DNA of 42,932 nt from Actinomycetes bacterium (GCA_021827485.1 JAKAVM010000085.1:1-42932), one strand, 5' to 3'; counted from the stretch's first letter, positions 17,786 to 25,807 are shown. The notes: generated from the sequence alone by a model not told the origin. Numbers and translations are program-made.

Positions 17786-18313
17786 ATGGAGCCAATATTG
17801 AGTAACGAGATTGACATAGACGATGACGAAGAACCCGAGGAACCAGAGCTTGAGGACCTCGACGACGTTGAGCTGTTGGATGAAGATCTAGATGATGTAG
17901 TTGCCCTCGATGATGAGATCGGACTTGTAGATGATGATGTAGAAGTTGAGCTTGATGATGATATCGTCGAAGTAGACCTGGTAGCAGATCCACCGCTAAC
18001 TTCTGTCACAACTGATAGAAAACGTCGAATTTCATCTGATGATGACGATGATGATGAAGATGATGACGAGCTAGAAGATGATGATGTTGAAGCGAGTCTT
18101 GATGAGATTCTAAAAGAACGCTTAGTGGTCGAGGAGCAAGACGACGAGGAAGAGGAAGAAGAGCTGGTCGGTGACCTCGATGATCGGTTAGAAGGCTCAG
18201 TCCAGGTTTTACCAAAGCAACCAGGTGAGTTTGTCTGTTCATCGTGCTATTTGGTGAAAAACTTGACCCAATTGGCCGACGAAACCAATAACTTGTGCCG
18301 CGATTGCGTTTAG
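17786..18313 (+). CDS. Very acidic DUF4193-family zinc-ribbon protein
   Basis: 175 residues, of which about half are Asp or Glu across residues 1-140, followed by a conserved C-terminal module 'QVLPKQPGEFVCSSCYLVKN'. Four cysteines (Cys151, Cys154, Cys171, Cys174; C-x2-C ... C-x2-C) form a zinc ribbon. This C-terminus is the hallmark of the actinobacterial DUF4193 family, which is usually about 100 residues; here the acidic part is much expanded. The function is unknown. A GATGAT-rich stretch encodes the acid runs and causes open Ser/His-rich frames on the other strand that are not genes. It lies 59 bases before the next gene. Confidence 0.85.
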   Translation: MEPILSNEIDIDDDEEPEEPELEDLDDVELLDEDLDDVVALDDEIGLVDDDVEVELDDDIVEVDLVADPPLTSVTTDRKRRISSDDDDDDEDDDELEDDDVEASLDEILKERLVVEEQDDEEEEEELVGDLDDRLEGSVQVLPKQPGEFVCSSCYLVKNLTQLADETNNLCRDCV

Positions 18314-18372
18314 CATGTGACGAGACAAGGGGAGAGGGGATATTATTTTCATCAGGAGAGGATTTATAATTT

Positions 18373-18942
18373 ATGCCTGAGAAGAAGAAGCTACAAGACA
18401 AGTTTGCTGACGCTGGTGTTTATTTCCCTGTCGGGCTTTATTTACTTGGCAAGCAGGAGATACCTAAGATTACCGAGAAAGGTCGGTCCTTTGTCTCCAA
18501 CCAGTTGACTATGGCTAAGACGATTGGTGAGTTCGCGGTTACTTTTGGGAGTGGCGAAGCAGAGAAGCGTCTATTGGCTCAAGTTCGCAAGTTGGGAATC
18601 AGGTGGGGAGACCATCCAAAGACTGCTTCAGGTTCGTCTCAGGAGTCAAAATTAAGCGTAAATGACCTATCGAGTGATGGCGCTGGCACGAACTCTAGCG
18701 GTGAGTCACCTTCGTTTGTGGAGAACGGGAAGCACGTAGTCTCAGGCAATGGTAAGCAGATTTCCAAAGCGAGTGCGCAAGAGTTGGCAATTCCAGGCTA
18801 CGACTCTCTTTCAGCGTCGCAGGTGGTGCAAAGGCTCGAAGGCTTGTCCAAGAATGACCTTACCGCTCTGATTGAATATGAGAAGGCAACCAGGGCTCGG
18901 AGCACGATTCTCAACAAGGCGATTGCTTTATCGAGCAATTAA
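18373..18942 (+). CDS. Actinobacterial hypothetical protein with C-terminal 'GYDxLS' helical module
   Basis: 189 residues. The N-terminal 65 residues are mildly hydrophobic/amphipathic ('KFADAGVYFPVGLYLLGKQE'). A Ser/Gly-rich linker follows (about 80-135), and then a short conserved-looking helical module 'IPGYDSLSASQVVQRLEGLS' and 'LTALIEYEKATRARSTILNK' at about 140-184. This C-terminal module recurs in actinobacterial proteins annotated as lipid-droplet-associated or DUF8129-like; I recognise the pattern but cannot confirm the family. AGGAGAGG lies just upstream of the ATG. The function is unknown. Confidence 0.65.
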   Translation: MPEKKKLQDKFADAGVYFPVGLYLLGKQEIPKITEKGRSFVSNQLTMAKTIGEFAVTFGSGEAEKRLLAQVRKLGIRWGDHPKTASGSSQESKLSVNDLSSDGAGTNSSGESPSFVENGKHVVSGNGKQISKASAQELAIPGYDSLSASQVVQRLEGLSKNDLTALIEYEKATRARSTILNKAIALSSN

Positions 18943-18954
18943 ACTGGCTATAAA

Positions 18955-19488
18955 TTGAATTCAGAGTCGGGTAAACCTTCAAACGAATCACTTCATGTGA
19001 TAACTGTGAGAAAAGCCAACGCCCAAGATATCAAGCCAATTGTAAGACTTTTTGAAATTGCGATTGAAGAGATGGAGTCACATCGTGGCGGGAAACAACT
19101 CATCAACGATCTCTCAGGATTTGCCGGGATAAACTTGTTGGTTCATGCAGGTCGTTGGAAAGTTGTTACTGAGGCAATCGCTCAACCCACTCCGACATTT
19201 TGGCTTGCCCAACAGGACGGTATTCCTTGTGGATTTTCTTGGGGCCGAGTTGCTCAACACTGTGATTTTGGCCCCCTGCTCGGCGTAGTTGACTTTTTGT
19301 ATGTAGTATCTGATGCTAGAAGACAAAGAGTCGGAGAGGCGTTGATCGACGAGATGAAGAGCTATTTCAAGAGTCAAGGTTGTAATGCAATGGATGCCAA
19401 TGCGCTGCCTGGAGATAGATTCTCTAAAGGGTTTTTTGAAGAAGCCGGCTTTAAGGCGCGACTGCTTGTAATGAATACTTCAATTTAG
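18955..19488 (+). CDS. GNAT-family N-acetyltransferase
   Basis: Acetyl-CoA-dependent transferase of unknown substrate. The N-terminal strand/helix is 'ITVRKANAQDIKPIVRLFE'. Motif A is 'VDFLYVVSDARRQRVGEALI' (about 119-138), whose R-x2-R-V-G-x-A loop binds the pyrophosphate of acetyl-CoA. Then 'AMDANALPGDRFSKGFFEEA' and 'GFKARLLVM' complete the fold. The start is uncertain: TTG at 18955 is given, but an in-frame GTG at 18997 directly before 'ITVRKAN' would suit a normal GNAT N-terminus. It is 12 bases after the upstream gene and one base before the Nudix gene. Confidence 0.85.
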   Translation: MNSESGKPSNESLHVITVRKANAQDIKPIVRLFEIAIEEMESHRGGKQLINDLSGFAGINLLVHAGRWKVVTEAIAQPTPTFWLAQQDGIPCGFSWGRVAQHCDFGPLLGVVDFLYVVSDARRQRVGEALIDEMKSYFKSQGCNAMDANALPGDRFSKGFFEEAGFKARLLVMNTSI

Positions 19489-19489
19489 G

Positions 19490-19903
19490 TTGGTTACATT
19501 GACGCCTTGCATAAGCGTTAGTGCCATCGCAATCTATGACGATCAGATATTAATGATAAGGAGAGGTCATGGACCCGCCCAGGGGAAATGGTCCGTTCCC
19601 GGCGGGAAGGTAAGATTTGGCGAGACTCTTGCGGAGGCTTTAGTGAGAGAACTCTTGGAGGAGACTGGTCTACAGGGTATATGCGGGGAATTTGTCGGAA
19701 TATGCGAAAAAATTGATGACGAGGACCATTATGTGATCATTGCACATTTGGCTGAATTGATAGATGAATATGAAGATCCGATTGCCGGAGATGACGCACA
19801 AGAAGTACGGTGGATCGCAACCTCAGAGCTTTCTGATTATGATATCGTAGACGGACTGTTAGAGTTCTTACATGACAACGAACTTGTTGAAATAATTACC
19901 TAG
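19490..19903 (+). CDS. Nudix hydrolase
   Basis: Hydrolyses a nucleoside diphosphate linked to another moiety. A complete Nudix box is at residues 39-61: Gly39, Glu45, then 'RELLEETGL' with Arg53, Glu54, Glu57 and Glu58 in the G-x5-E-x7-R-E-x2-E-E-x-G pattern that binds Mg2+. The preceding 'GKWSVPGGKV' is typical of ADP-ribose or MutT-like members, but the substrate is open. 137 residues, TTG start (a second TTG at 19499 is possible). It ends the plus-strand run and converges with the enoyl-CoA hydratase gene. Confidence 0.88.
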   Translation: MVTLTPCISVSAIAIYDDQILMIRRGHGPAQGKWSVPGGKVRFGETLAEALVRELLEETGLQGICGEFVGICEKIDDEDHYVIIAHLAELIDEYEDPIAGDDAQEVRWIATSELSDYDIVDGLLEFLHDNELVEIIT

Positions 19904-19908
19904 TCAAC

Positions 19909-19934
19909 AGGTCGCCAGCCAAAGCGCGCGACCT
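19909..19934. terminator. Inverted repeat between convergent genes, likely bidirectional terminator
   Basis: AGGTCGC (19909-19915) and GCGACCT (19928-19934) form a perfect 7-bp G+C-rich stem with a 12-base loop, in the 45-base gap between two convergent stops. No long T-run follows. Position makes a terminator role more likely than chance. Confidence 0.45.
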
Positions 19935-19948
19935 CTAGGTAAGTTGGG

Positions 19949-20725
19949 CTACTTGCCCTTCCAAACCGGAGCTCGCTTTTCGATGAACGCTAGTGGCCCT
20001 TCCATAAAGTCTTGCGTAGAGACCATTTTTGCCATACCAAGCCCACTCAGTTTCCAAAGCTCTTCCGAATTTGCCGAAAATGTCTCAAGTACAATCTTAC
20101 GGCTCTCACGAACGGCCAGTGGTGCATTAACACAGATTGATTGTGCAAGCTCTTTTGCCATTTCCAATGCTTGCCCTTCGTCGGCTATTTTATTTACAAG
20201 GCCAAAGAGATAAGCACGGTCTGCGCTAATAGGTTCTCCGGTCAGTGCCATTTCCATAGCAATGTTCTTTGGAAGTGATTGTGGAAGGCGAAATAGTCCT
20301 CCGGCTGCTGCAACTAGGGCTCTCTTTACTTCTGGTATCCCAAATCTTGCAGCACTTGAGGCTACAACTAGATCGCATGCCAACACAATCTCGCATCCTC
20401 CTGCTAGAGCGGGTCCATCAACGGCTGCTATAACCGGCTTGGAGCGTTCCCTCTTGACGAACCCTGCAAAACCACCTTTAGGCGTAGTGATGGAAGCAAC
20501 TTGTCCCGAAGAAATTGCTTTTAGGTCGGCCCCTGCACAGAAAACTGGTCCATTCCCGGTAAGGACAGTTACCCAGATCGAATCATCTTCTTCAATCTTG
20601 TCCATTGCAGATTCCATTGCTTGCGCAACGTCGCCATTTATAGCATTGCGGGCTTCAGGTCTATTTAATGTAATTATCGCGATATGATCTTCAATTGATA
20701 CTATCACTAATTCGTCATCGGACAT
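19949..20725 (-). CDS. Enoyl-CoA hydratase/isomerase (crotonase) family protein
   Basis: Crotonase-fold enzyme acting on an acyl-CoA, most likely hydrating enoyl-CoA in fatty-acid or amino-acid breakdown. 258 residues is the normal length. The oxyanion-hole segments are 'FCAGADLKA' (62-70) and 'ALAGGCE' (106-112). The two catalytic glutamates of true hydratases correspond to Glu112 and Glu132 ('FGIPEVKRAL'), both present. Substrate specificity cannot be assigned. It is read from an ATG at 20725, 39 bases downstream of the unknown 440-residue protein, and shares its direction. Confidence 0.9.
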   Translation of the reverse strand: MSDDELVIVSIEDHIAIITLNRPEARNAINGDVAQAMESAMDKIEEDDSIWVTVLTGNGPVFCAGADLKAISSGQVASITTPKGGFAGFVKRERSKPVIAAVDGPALAGGCEIVLACDLVVASSAARFGIPEVKRALVAAAGGLFRLPQSLPKNIAMEMALTGEPISADRAYLFGLVNKIADEGQALEMAKELAQSICVNAPLAVRESRKIVLETFSANSEELWKLSGLGMAKMVSTQDFMEGPLAFIEKRAPVWKGK

Positions 20726-20764
20726 TGTTCATTCTCCTTGCTATGGGTTTTATTAATAGATCTG

Positions 20765-22087
20765 TTAGCTCTTAGTCGGCAAAGCAGATGTTTTCGGCAA
20801 TGGTATTGGCGGAGGTGGCAAAGTGATTCCTAGCATTCGCGCAAGAGCTGGAATTCTTCCAGCAAGTTTCTTTGCCGTACGAATTAATTCTTCGTCCGCG
20901 TCTACAGGCAATCCCGCAGGGCGAACGTTAATCCTGACCGATGAACTCGCTGCAGCTTCAAGCAAAAGCGCCCATCTCTGAGGCGGTACCTGGGAGTTCA
21001 TAGCTTGTGAGGTAGCATGGGCAAGACTAGTCGCAAGTTCGCCTGGTAGACGAGCCGCGTTATCTGGCAGATTAGAAGATAGCTTGAGAGCTCGGATTAT
21101 TTGGCCTTCCTTCAGAAGATCCCGAATACTGTTCTCCCAGTTGTTGCGCGCTTGGAGCAATTTTGCATTTAGTGCATCTCGTAGTTTTGAAACCAGTTCG
21201 CCACCAACGGAATCACGCTGCGCAGCTTCCGATGAGCTTATCAAGTTGCGTAAGTCTAGCGCTGGAATATCGTTTATGGCCTTGAGAGCGCCTTGAGCGC
21301 GATCGCACCATGTAGCGACTTTGAGCTTTGGTAACAAACCTTCTGCCATTTGAATAATTGGTTCTTCGGGAACTTTTGGCAGATTGGACGTCATTGCGGT
21401 CCTATTCTGTTCCTCGATTGCTTTGCGAACTGCCGGTAGGCCACCTGCTACTAATTTATCCGCTATTGCTCGTTGTTCGAGGGATAGAGAGTCTAAGAAT
21501 GCTTTCTTATAGAAATCATCTATTTTATTTAAGGTCACGGATCGACGATTGTTTGATGAACGACTTTGCGAATTCCTAGATAGGCCAGTTCCTTTACGCA
21601 ATTCGTGAGATTTGATTGCAGGATTTTCTTCGCCGCCTTTATCGGGTCGGCCTTGCCCGCCTTTATCGAGTCGATCTTTTCGAGATACTCTGGACGTCAG
21701 TGAACTAGCAGATTTACTAACCCTGGGGGACTTGCTCTTAGTGTGTGAGGGTCGTTCGTTGCGCCCTTTGAGGGAGGTATCCAAACGGCCTGACGTTGCG
21801 TAAGTTGTTGTAACAAGTGGAAACTCCAATCCTGAGTTCAACCCGCCCCTGGGAATGATCTCCGACTCTTTGTTCAAAGTTGTTTCCTTAGGTAGCAAGA
21901 CATTAGCAATGGAGATACCGTCCATGTATATCTCTGCCTCGACTCTTAGTAGATCACCAATCTTGGAACCAGCTGGAAGCAAGCTAGAGTCGACCACACC
22001 TTTTGGTTGGCGAGCACCTTTGACCCGCCAGGTCCACAACCCATCACTGCGTTTGCTGGTAAGCTCAATATCTAATCTGTTTGCCAT
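20765..22087 (-). CDS. Uncharacterised protein with N-terminal OB/TRAM-like region and basic linker
   Basis: 440 residues from the ATG at 22087 (a TTG at 22105 would add six). I do not recognise it with confidence. Residues 1-65 ('LDIELTSKRSDGLWTWRVKG', then 'GDLLRVEAEIYMDGISIANV') look like a small all-beta domain of the OB/TRAM kind. About 70-180 is a disordered, Lys/Arg/Ser/Gly-rich linker ('DKGGQGRPDKGG'). From about 180 to the end it is helical ('FYKKAFLDSLSLEQRAIADK' and later), ending in a Pro-rich tail. The basic linker next to a beta domain could suggest nucleic-acid binding, which is inference only. It lies 104 bases after the che operon's last gene on the same strand and may or may not belong to it. 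Confidence 0.55.
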   Translation of the reverse strand: MANRLDIELTSKRSDGLWTWRVKGARQPKGVVDSSLLPAGSKIGDLLRVEAEIYMDGISIANVLLPKETTLNKESEIIPRGGLNSGLEFPLVTTTYATSGRLDTSLKGRNERPSHTKSKSPRVSKSASSLTSRVSRKDRLDKGGQGRPDKGGEENPAIKSHELRKGTGLSRNSQSRSSNNRRSVTLNKIDDFYKKAFLDSLSLEQRAIADKLVAGGLPAVRKAIEEQNRTAMTSNLPKVPEEPIIQMAEGLLPKLKVATWCDRAQGALKAINDIPALDLRNLISSSEAAQRDSVGGELVSKLRDALNAKLLQARNNWENSIRDLLKEGQIIRALKLSSNLPDNAARLPGELATSLAHATSQAMNSQVPPQRWALLLEAAASSSVRINVRPAGLPVDADEELIRTAKKLAGRIPALARMLGITLPPPPIPLPKTSALPTKS

Positions 22088-22191
22088 CTTTGTATAAGCT
22101 ACCAAGTAAGATGGATATTGGTCTAAATAGACGAGCGCTTTTTGGTTCCCGAGAGGGCTTCTTGGATCAGCGTAGCACCTTGATCTGTTTT

Positions 22192-23652
22192 CTAGTGAAG
22201 TTGTCCTATGAAATCTTCAGGATCTTCGATCAGTTCAGTGATCTGCGCCCCTAGTCGCCTCCCCATGCGTACGGCCTTGACGGTTGCAAGTGGGCGATTT
22301 CTTGCCGTAAGCATAAGTTTCGAACCGCGCTGAGCACCCAGTGGTATAACGAACCCTTCTTTGTAATTTGCCACTTCTTCCATCATTTGAGTAATTGAAG
22401 GGAAGTGGACTGATAAGTCCACTTGCAAATTGGGAACGGATTCTGAAATATCTGGTTCTGTACCTGCGCCATGAACACCGTGCGCTGCATCTTCAGCCAT
22501 GGCGAATAAAACAGGCTGGAGTGGAACTACTGGGAAGCAAATTGATGCATCAAAGGTACTTCCAGCTACTGTTACTGCCATCCACGCTACAATCCAGGTT
22601 AATGAGATTGTCACGCCTTCCATCATAAACTTCTCTGTGACATGTCTTACGATATGTGGTCGTACCGGATAGTGCTGCGAAATCGAATCTGATAGTTCTT
22701 CAACTACTGCGTTGATCACGGGGCCAAGCAACGTTACATCAAGATCCGTAAGGGTTCTGCGTATTGTGGTTGGCAATTCCGATCCACTGAGACGACTATC
22801 TAGACACTTTGCGGAAAGTCCGGGCGAAAAGGTTACAACGAACTGACTGGCAAGCGGATCCAGACGAAACGTCGTTATAAATGCATTGCTATCAATATTG
22901 GTTGAATAGTCATCCCAGCCCTGATGGTGTAGCTGAACTAGTTTAATATGAACTGGAGATTGGAGTATCTCGGTCATAGCTGCAGCAGCACCCTTGGTAA
23001 ATATATTCAGATTGGATCGCAATGCGTTAAGCTGGTTACGCTCTACTCCTTTAGGTTTGTGGAAGTCGTAGAGTCGTATAAGCTTTCCATCAACAAACTG
23101 GAGATCTCGTGCCGCTGCTTCTGCGCCGGTTGACATAACCATGTCTATTAATTCTTCTTCACCTGGTACATCGAGTAGAGCCATCGTGGCACTTCCAGCT
23201 TGAAAGCCCTCTACCTCGATTGCATAGCTCACCATGGGAATATGTGCATGTTGAAGCCGGCTCCAAACTGGAAGGTCAACGTTCTGAACGCTGTGCAGCA
23301 AGACCCGAGGATAAGCCTTGCCAGCAAAGAGAACATTCATGACATTGGAAACTTCTTTGTAATTATCCCAGAGATCCAGATCAAGGCTGCCTTTATAGAT
23401 TGCGTCATCACTCTCGCGAGGACTCTGTCCGGCTAACGCTACAGACATTACGGCTGTGAAATTCAAATCAGCTGCAACCGCTCCTATCGGTGATCCATTG
23501 GGGTCAACATGGAGAGATAACGAGTAGGCCGAGGTCTTGGAGCTGTCTTCCTGTCTAGTTACTTCAACCGGAACGCCGAGAAGAGTTTGAAACATCTCTG
23601 CAACCTGTCGTTCGCTGGGCAATTGCCCCATGGCATTTGCGTTGCTTGCCAT
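22192..23652 (-). CDS. FliM/FliN-like switch protein fused to a CheX-like phosphatase domain
   Basis: 486 residues with three parts. Residues 10-170 resemble CheC/CheX, with an E-x2-N motif at Glu100-Asn103 ('DNYKEVSNVMNVLF') typical of CheY-P phosphatases. Residues about 190-390 match the FliM middle domain: 'KLIRLYDFHKPKGVERNQLN', then 'SPVHIKLVQLHHQGWDDY', 'FSPGLSAKCLDSRLSG', and a 'CFPVVPLQPVL' end. Residues 405-478 match the SpoA/FliN C-terminal domain ('LQVDLSVHFPSITQMMEEV' to 'LGAQITELIED'). The usual FliM N-terminal CheY-binding peptide (EIDALL-like) is not visible. FliY of Bacillus combines CheC-like and SpoA parts, but this order is different. It abuts cheY, being the last clear gene of the che operon, yet no other flagellar gene is in the window. 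Confidence 0.8.
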   Translation of the reverse strand: MASNANAMGQLPSERQVAEMFQTLLGVPVEVTRQEDSSKTSAYSLSLHVDPNGSPIGAVAADLNFTAVMSVALAGQSPRESDDAIYKGSLDLDLWDNYKEVSNVMNVLFAGKAYPRVLLHSVQNVDLPVWSRLQHAHIPMVSYAIEVEGFQAGSATMALLDVPGEEELIDMVMSTGAEAAARDLQFVDGKLIRLYDFHKPKGVERNQLNALRSNLNIFTKGAAAAMTEILQSPVHIKLVQLHHQGWDDYSTNIDSNAFITTFRLDPLASQFVVTFSPGLSAKCLDSRLSGSELPTTIRRTLTDLDVTLLGPVINAVVEELSDSISQHYPVRPHIVRHVTEKFMMEGVTISLTWIVAWMAVTVAGSTFDASICFPVVPLQPVLFAMAEDAAHGVHGAGTEPDISESVPNLQVDLSVHFPSITQMMEEVANYKEGFVIPLGAQRGSKLMLTARNRPLATVKAVRMGRRLGAQITELIEDPEDFIGQLH

Positions 23653-24012
23653 TTAGATCATGCCATCAAGTGCTTTAGTTAGAATCTCGGGAGTAAAGGG
23701 TTTGGTTACAAAACAGCTTGCGCCTGCTTCGGCAGCCTTGACTTTCATCTCTTCACTAGCCTCAGTTGTGATGAACCCATACTGGCCATTATATCCCATA
23801 GCTTTGAGTTCCAAGAACAGTTCATATCCTGTCATGCCAGGCATATTCCAGTCAGCAAGAATGAGATCAGGGGTAAATCCTTCGACTACCTTGATTGCTT
23901 CCATACCTGTGCCCGCCTCTTCAAGTACTAGGTCGGCTATTCCAATTTGACGCAAGGAGCGCGTAACTATCATCCGCATGGCTTTGGAATCATCTACGAC
24001 CAACACCTTCAT
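23653..24012 (-). CDS. cheY: CheY-like single-domain response regulator
   Basis: A stand-alone receiver domain of 119 residues, phosphorylated by CheA. Acid pocket Asp7-Asp8, phosphoacceptor Asp54 ('ILADWNMPGMTG'), switch Thr at 'ITTEAS' and Lys104 ('FVTKPF') are all present. The ATG at 24012 has AGGAGG at 24022-24027, 9 bases upstream, the best ribosome site in the operon, so high expression is likely. A small stem-loop (24028-24040) lies directly upstream of that site. It directly abuts the FliM-like gene, whose CheX-like domain could act on its phosphate. Confidence 0.93.
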   Translation of the reverse strand: MKVLVVDDSKAMRMIVTRSLRQIGIADLVLEEAGTGMEAIKVVEGFTPDLILADWNMPGMTGYELFLELKAMGYNGQYGFITTEASEEMKVKAAEAGASCFVTKPFTPEILTKALDGMI

Positions 24013-24021
24013 GCGTTTGGA

Positions 24022-24027
24022 CCTCCT
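24022..24027 (-). promoter_or_regulatory. Strong Shine-Dalgarno of cheY
   Basis: AGGAGG on the minus strand, 9 bases before the ATG at 24012. A 5-bp hairpin (GCTGC-TTG-GCAGC, 24028-24040) ends immediately upstream of it and could affect ribosome access. Confidence 0.6.
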
Positions 24028-24090
24028 GCTGCTTGGCAGCTATTAGCTTTTGATATTTGATTATGTGAATTGTGCATGGATCTTGAACGG

Positions 24091-24576
24091 CTATTGTTTG
24101 TTTTCCCAAAGCCCAACAATGAGGGGTTCTCCTTGCCAAATCAGATGTGCTTCGGCTACAAGGCTCTCTTCCAGCTTACCTTCGAGTCCTGGGGGGAGAT
24201 CATCTTTGAAACTTCCTATACCAGCAACTCCCGGTAAGGAAAGGTTGCAGGGCGCAGGAAAAAGTGCCTTAATATTTCCCCCAACAATATTAGTGAACTC
24301 TCCTACTGCATCGGAAAGTTCATCATCTTGAACCTCACTAGCGCTTTTCCCAAACATTCCGGCAGCGATATGTTTTGCAATTCTAACTGATGAAGAAATT
24401 CGAACTGAACCATGCCAGTTACCATTGATCTCGATAAAAGCTAACACTGCTATGGTTGGCTTAGCCGATATTTCAGCTTCGAGAAGCAGTTCTCCAGCAT
24501 CTTCTAATACCGATGACCAGACTTCTTGGGTAATGTCCGCAATAGTCTTTGTCGAAGGAATTAGTACCTCACTCAT
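24091..24576 (-). CDS. cheX: CheX-like chemotaxis phosphatase
   Basis: Predicted CheY-P phosphatase of the CheX/CheC/FliY group, returning the response regulators to the unphosphorylated state. 161 residues. The diagnostic helix is 'LSDAVGEFTNIVGGNIKALF' with Glu93 and Asn96 (E-x2-N) as the catalytic pair, after a beta-rich N-terminal half ('IAVLAFIEINGNWHGSVRIS'). It overlaps the upstream response-regulator stop by one base (TAATG). The operon therefore has two separate phosphatase-type domains, this one and that in the FliM-like protein, for at least two receivers. Confidence 0.88.
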   Translation of the reverse strand: MSEVLIPSTKTIADITQEVWSSVLEDAGELLLEAEISAKPTIAVLAFIEINGNWHGSVRISSSVRIAKHIAAGMFGKSASEVQDDELSDAVGEFTNIVGGNIKALFPAPCNLSLPGVAGIGSFKDDLPPGLEGKLEESLVAEAHLIWQGEPLIVGLWENKQ

Positions 24577-24980
24577 TATAAATCTCCTTGAATAGGTTGC
24601 GAAAAATGTTTTAGTACAGAAATCCCTAAAAGTTCCAACTTTTCTCCTACTGCTTCTCTGGTAAAGGGTTTCATGATGTATTCGTTTGCGCCAGCGGCGA
24701 GTGCTTGGACAATATGGTGACTATCACTCTCGGTGCTTACCATCATAATCGCCATTGGGCGCCACTCCGGGCGTCTACGTACTGCAGATACAAATTGGAG
24801 GCCGTCCATTACAGGCATGTGCCAGTCTACTAAGGCAATATCAGGTAACGATCCACTCTCCAATATTCCGAGGGCAGTTCTTCCGTCACCCGCTTCAGTA
24901 ACTTCTGCTCCAAGTTCTCTTAATATCCTTGATAATATCGATCGCATTGACCGTGAATCATCAACTACAAGAGCCTTCAT
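24576..24980 (-). CDS. Single-domain response regulator (CheY-like)
   Basis: 134-residue receiver: Asp7-Asp8, phosphoacceptor Asp52 ('ALVDWHMPVMDG'), Ser/Thr at 'MVSTES', and Lys104 ('YIMKPF'). A short C-terminal extension of about 15 residues ends in 'FSQPIQGDL'. It differs clearly from the second CheY-like protein at 23653, so the two may have different outputs, one a phosphate sink or pilus-linked and one for the switch-like protein. Start and stop each overlap a neighbour by one base (TAATG), so it is fully embedded in the operon. Confidence 0.92.
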   Translation of the reverse strand: MKALVVDDSRSMRSILSRILRELGAEVTEAGDGRTALGILESGSLPDIALVDWHMPVMDGLQFVSAVRRRPEWRPMAIMMVSTESDSHHIVQALAAGANEYIMKPFTREAVGEKLELLGISVLKHFSQPIQGDL

Positions 24981-25807
24981 TAATTGCCTCTCTTTTGGTA
25001 ATAGGTAGCACCACTACTCTGCACCGGAACTATGTGGTCTGCGATACCAATCGTTGTCTCTGTCGAACCAAGCAATAGGTAACCACCATCATTTAGTTTT
25101 GACCAAATCGCTTCGAGGACCTGTCTCTTGGTCGGCGTGTCAAAATAAATTAGGACATTGCGTAGCAGAATAATGTCAAACTTACTTGGTGGAAGCCAGT
25201 CGTGAACAAGGTTCAAGGTTTGGAAACGAGTCCGCTTCCGAATCTCTTCAGATATTTGAAATGAGGCTTCACGCCGAGTGAAGTACTGTGCAAGCATCAT
25301 TGCTGGGAGCCCGCGGTTCATCTCCAACGTGCTAAAAATTCCGAGTTTTGCACGAGAGATTGCTGACTCGCAAAGATCCGTACCGAGTAAACGGACATCC
25401 CACTCGTTAGTTTCAGGGAAGAAATAGTCAAGCATCATCGCTACCGAGTAAAGTTCTTGTCCGGTTGAGCTTGCTGCGCTCCATACCGATAAAGACTGCT
25501 GGTCTGCTTTTCGCGAAATCAGTTCCGGCAGCATCAAGTCCTTGAGTAGGTCGAATGGGTGAATATCTCTATACCAGGAGGTTTCTCCAGTGGCCATTGC
25601 CTCCACTATCTTGACCTGTAGCCCATCATCCCCGGATTCAATGGCATGGCGGATCAATCCATCGCCTGTTGTAAATCCCAGTTCGCGAGCCATACCACCA
25701 AGTCGTGCTTCTACCAAATACTCTTGCTCGCTTGTAAGCACTATTCCAGAGCGTTTAAAGACTAAGTCTCTCAACTGAGTGAAGAAGCTAGTTGTTATTG
25801 GAGTCAT
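24980..25807 (-). CDS. cheR: Chemoreceptor methyltransferase CheR
   Basis: Methylates glutamates on methyl-accepting chemotaxis proteins with S-adenosylmethionine, for adaptation. 275 residues. The helical N-terminal domain ('LRDLVFKRSGIVLTSEQEYL') precedes a catalytic Rossmann domain with 'LSVWSAASSTGQELYSVAMM' (SAM site), 'LLGTDLCESAISRAKLGIF', and 'FDIILLRNVLIYFDTPTKRQ'. The usual 'FR' after 'TSW' reads 'YRD' ('ETSWYRDIHPF'), a mild variation. It overlaps cheB by four bases. Confidence 0.95.
   Translation of the reverse strand: MTPITTSFFTQLRDLVFKRSGIVLTSEQEYLVEARLGGMARELGFTTGDGLIRHAIESGDDGLQVKIVEAMATGETSWYRDIHPFDLLKDLMLPELISRKADQQSLSVWSAASSTGQELYSVAMMLDYFFPETNEWDVRLLGTDLCESAISRAKLGIFSTLEMNRGLPAMMLAQYFTRREASFQISEEIRKRTRFQTLNLVHDWLPPSKFDIILLRNVLIYFDTPTKRQVLEAIWSKLNDGGYLLLGSTETTIGIADHIVPVQSSGATYYQKRGN

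Noticed and set aside
17754-18009. Ser- and His/Leu-rich minus-strand frames
   Set aside because: They are the reverse of the GAT-rich acidic tract in the DUF4193 gene; low complexity by origin.
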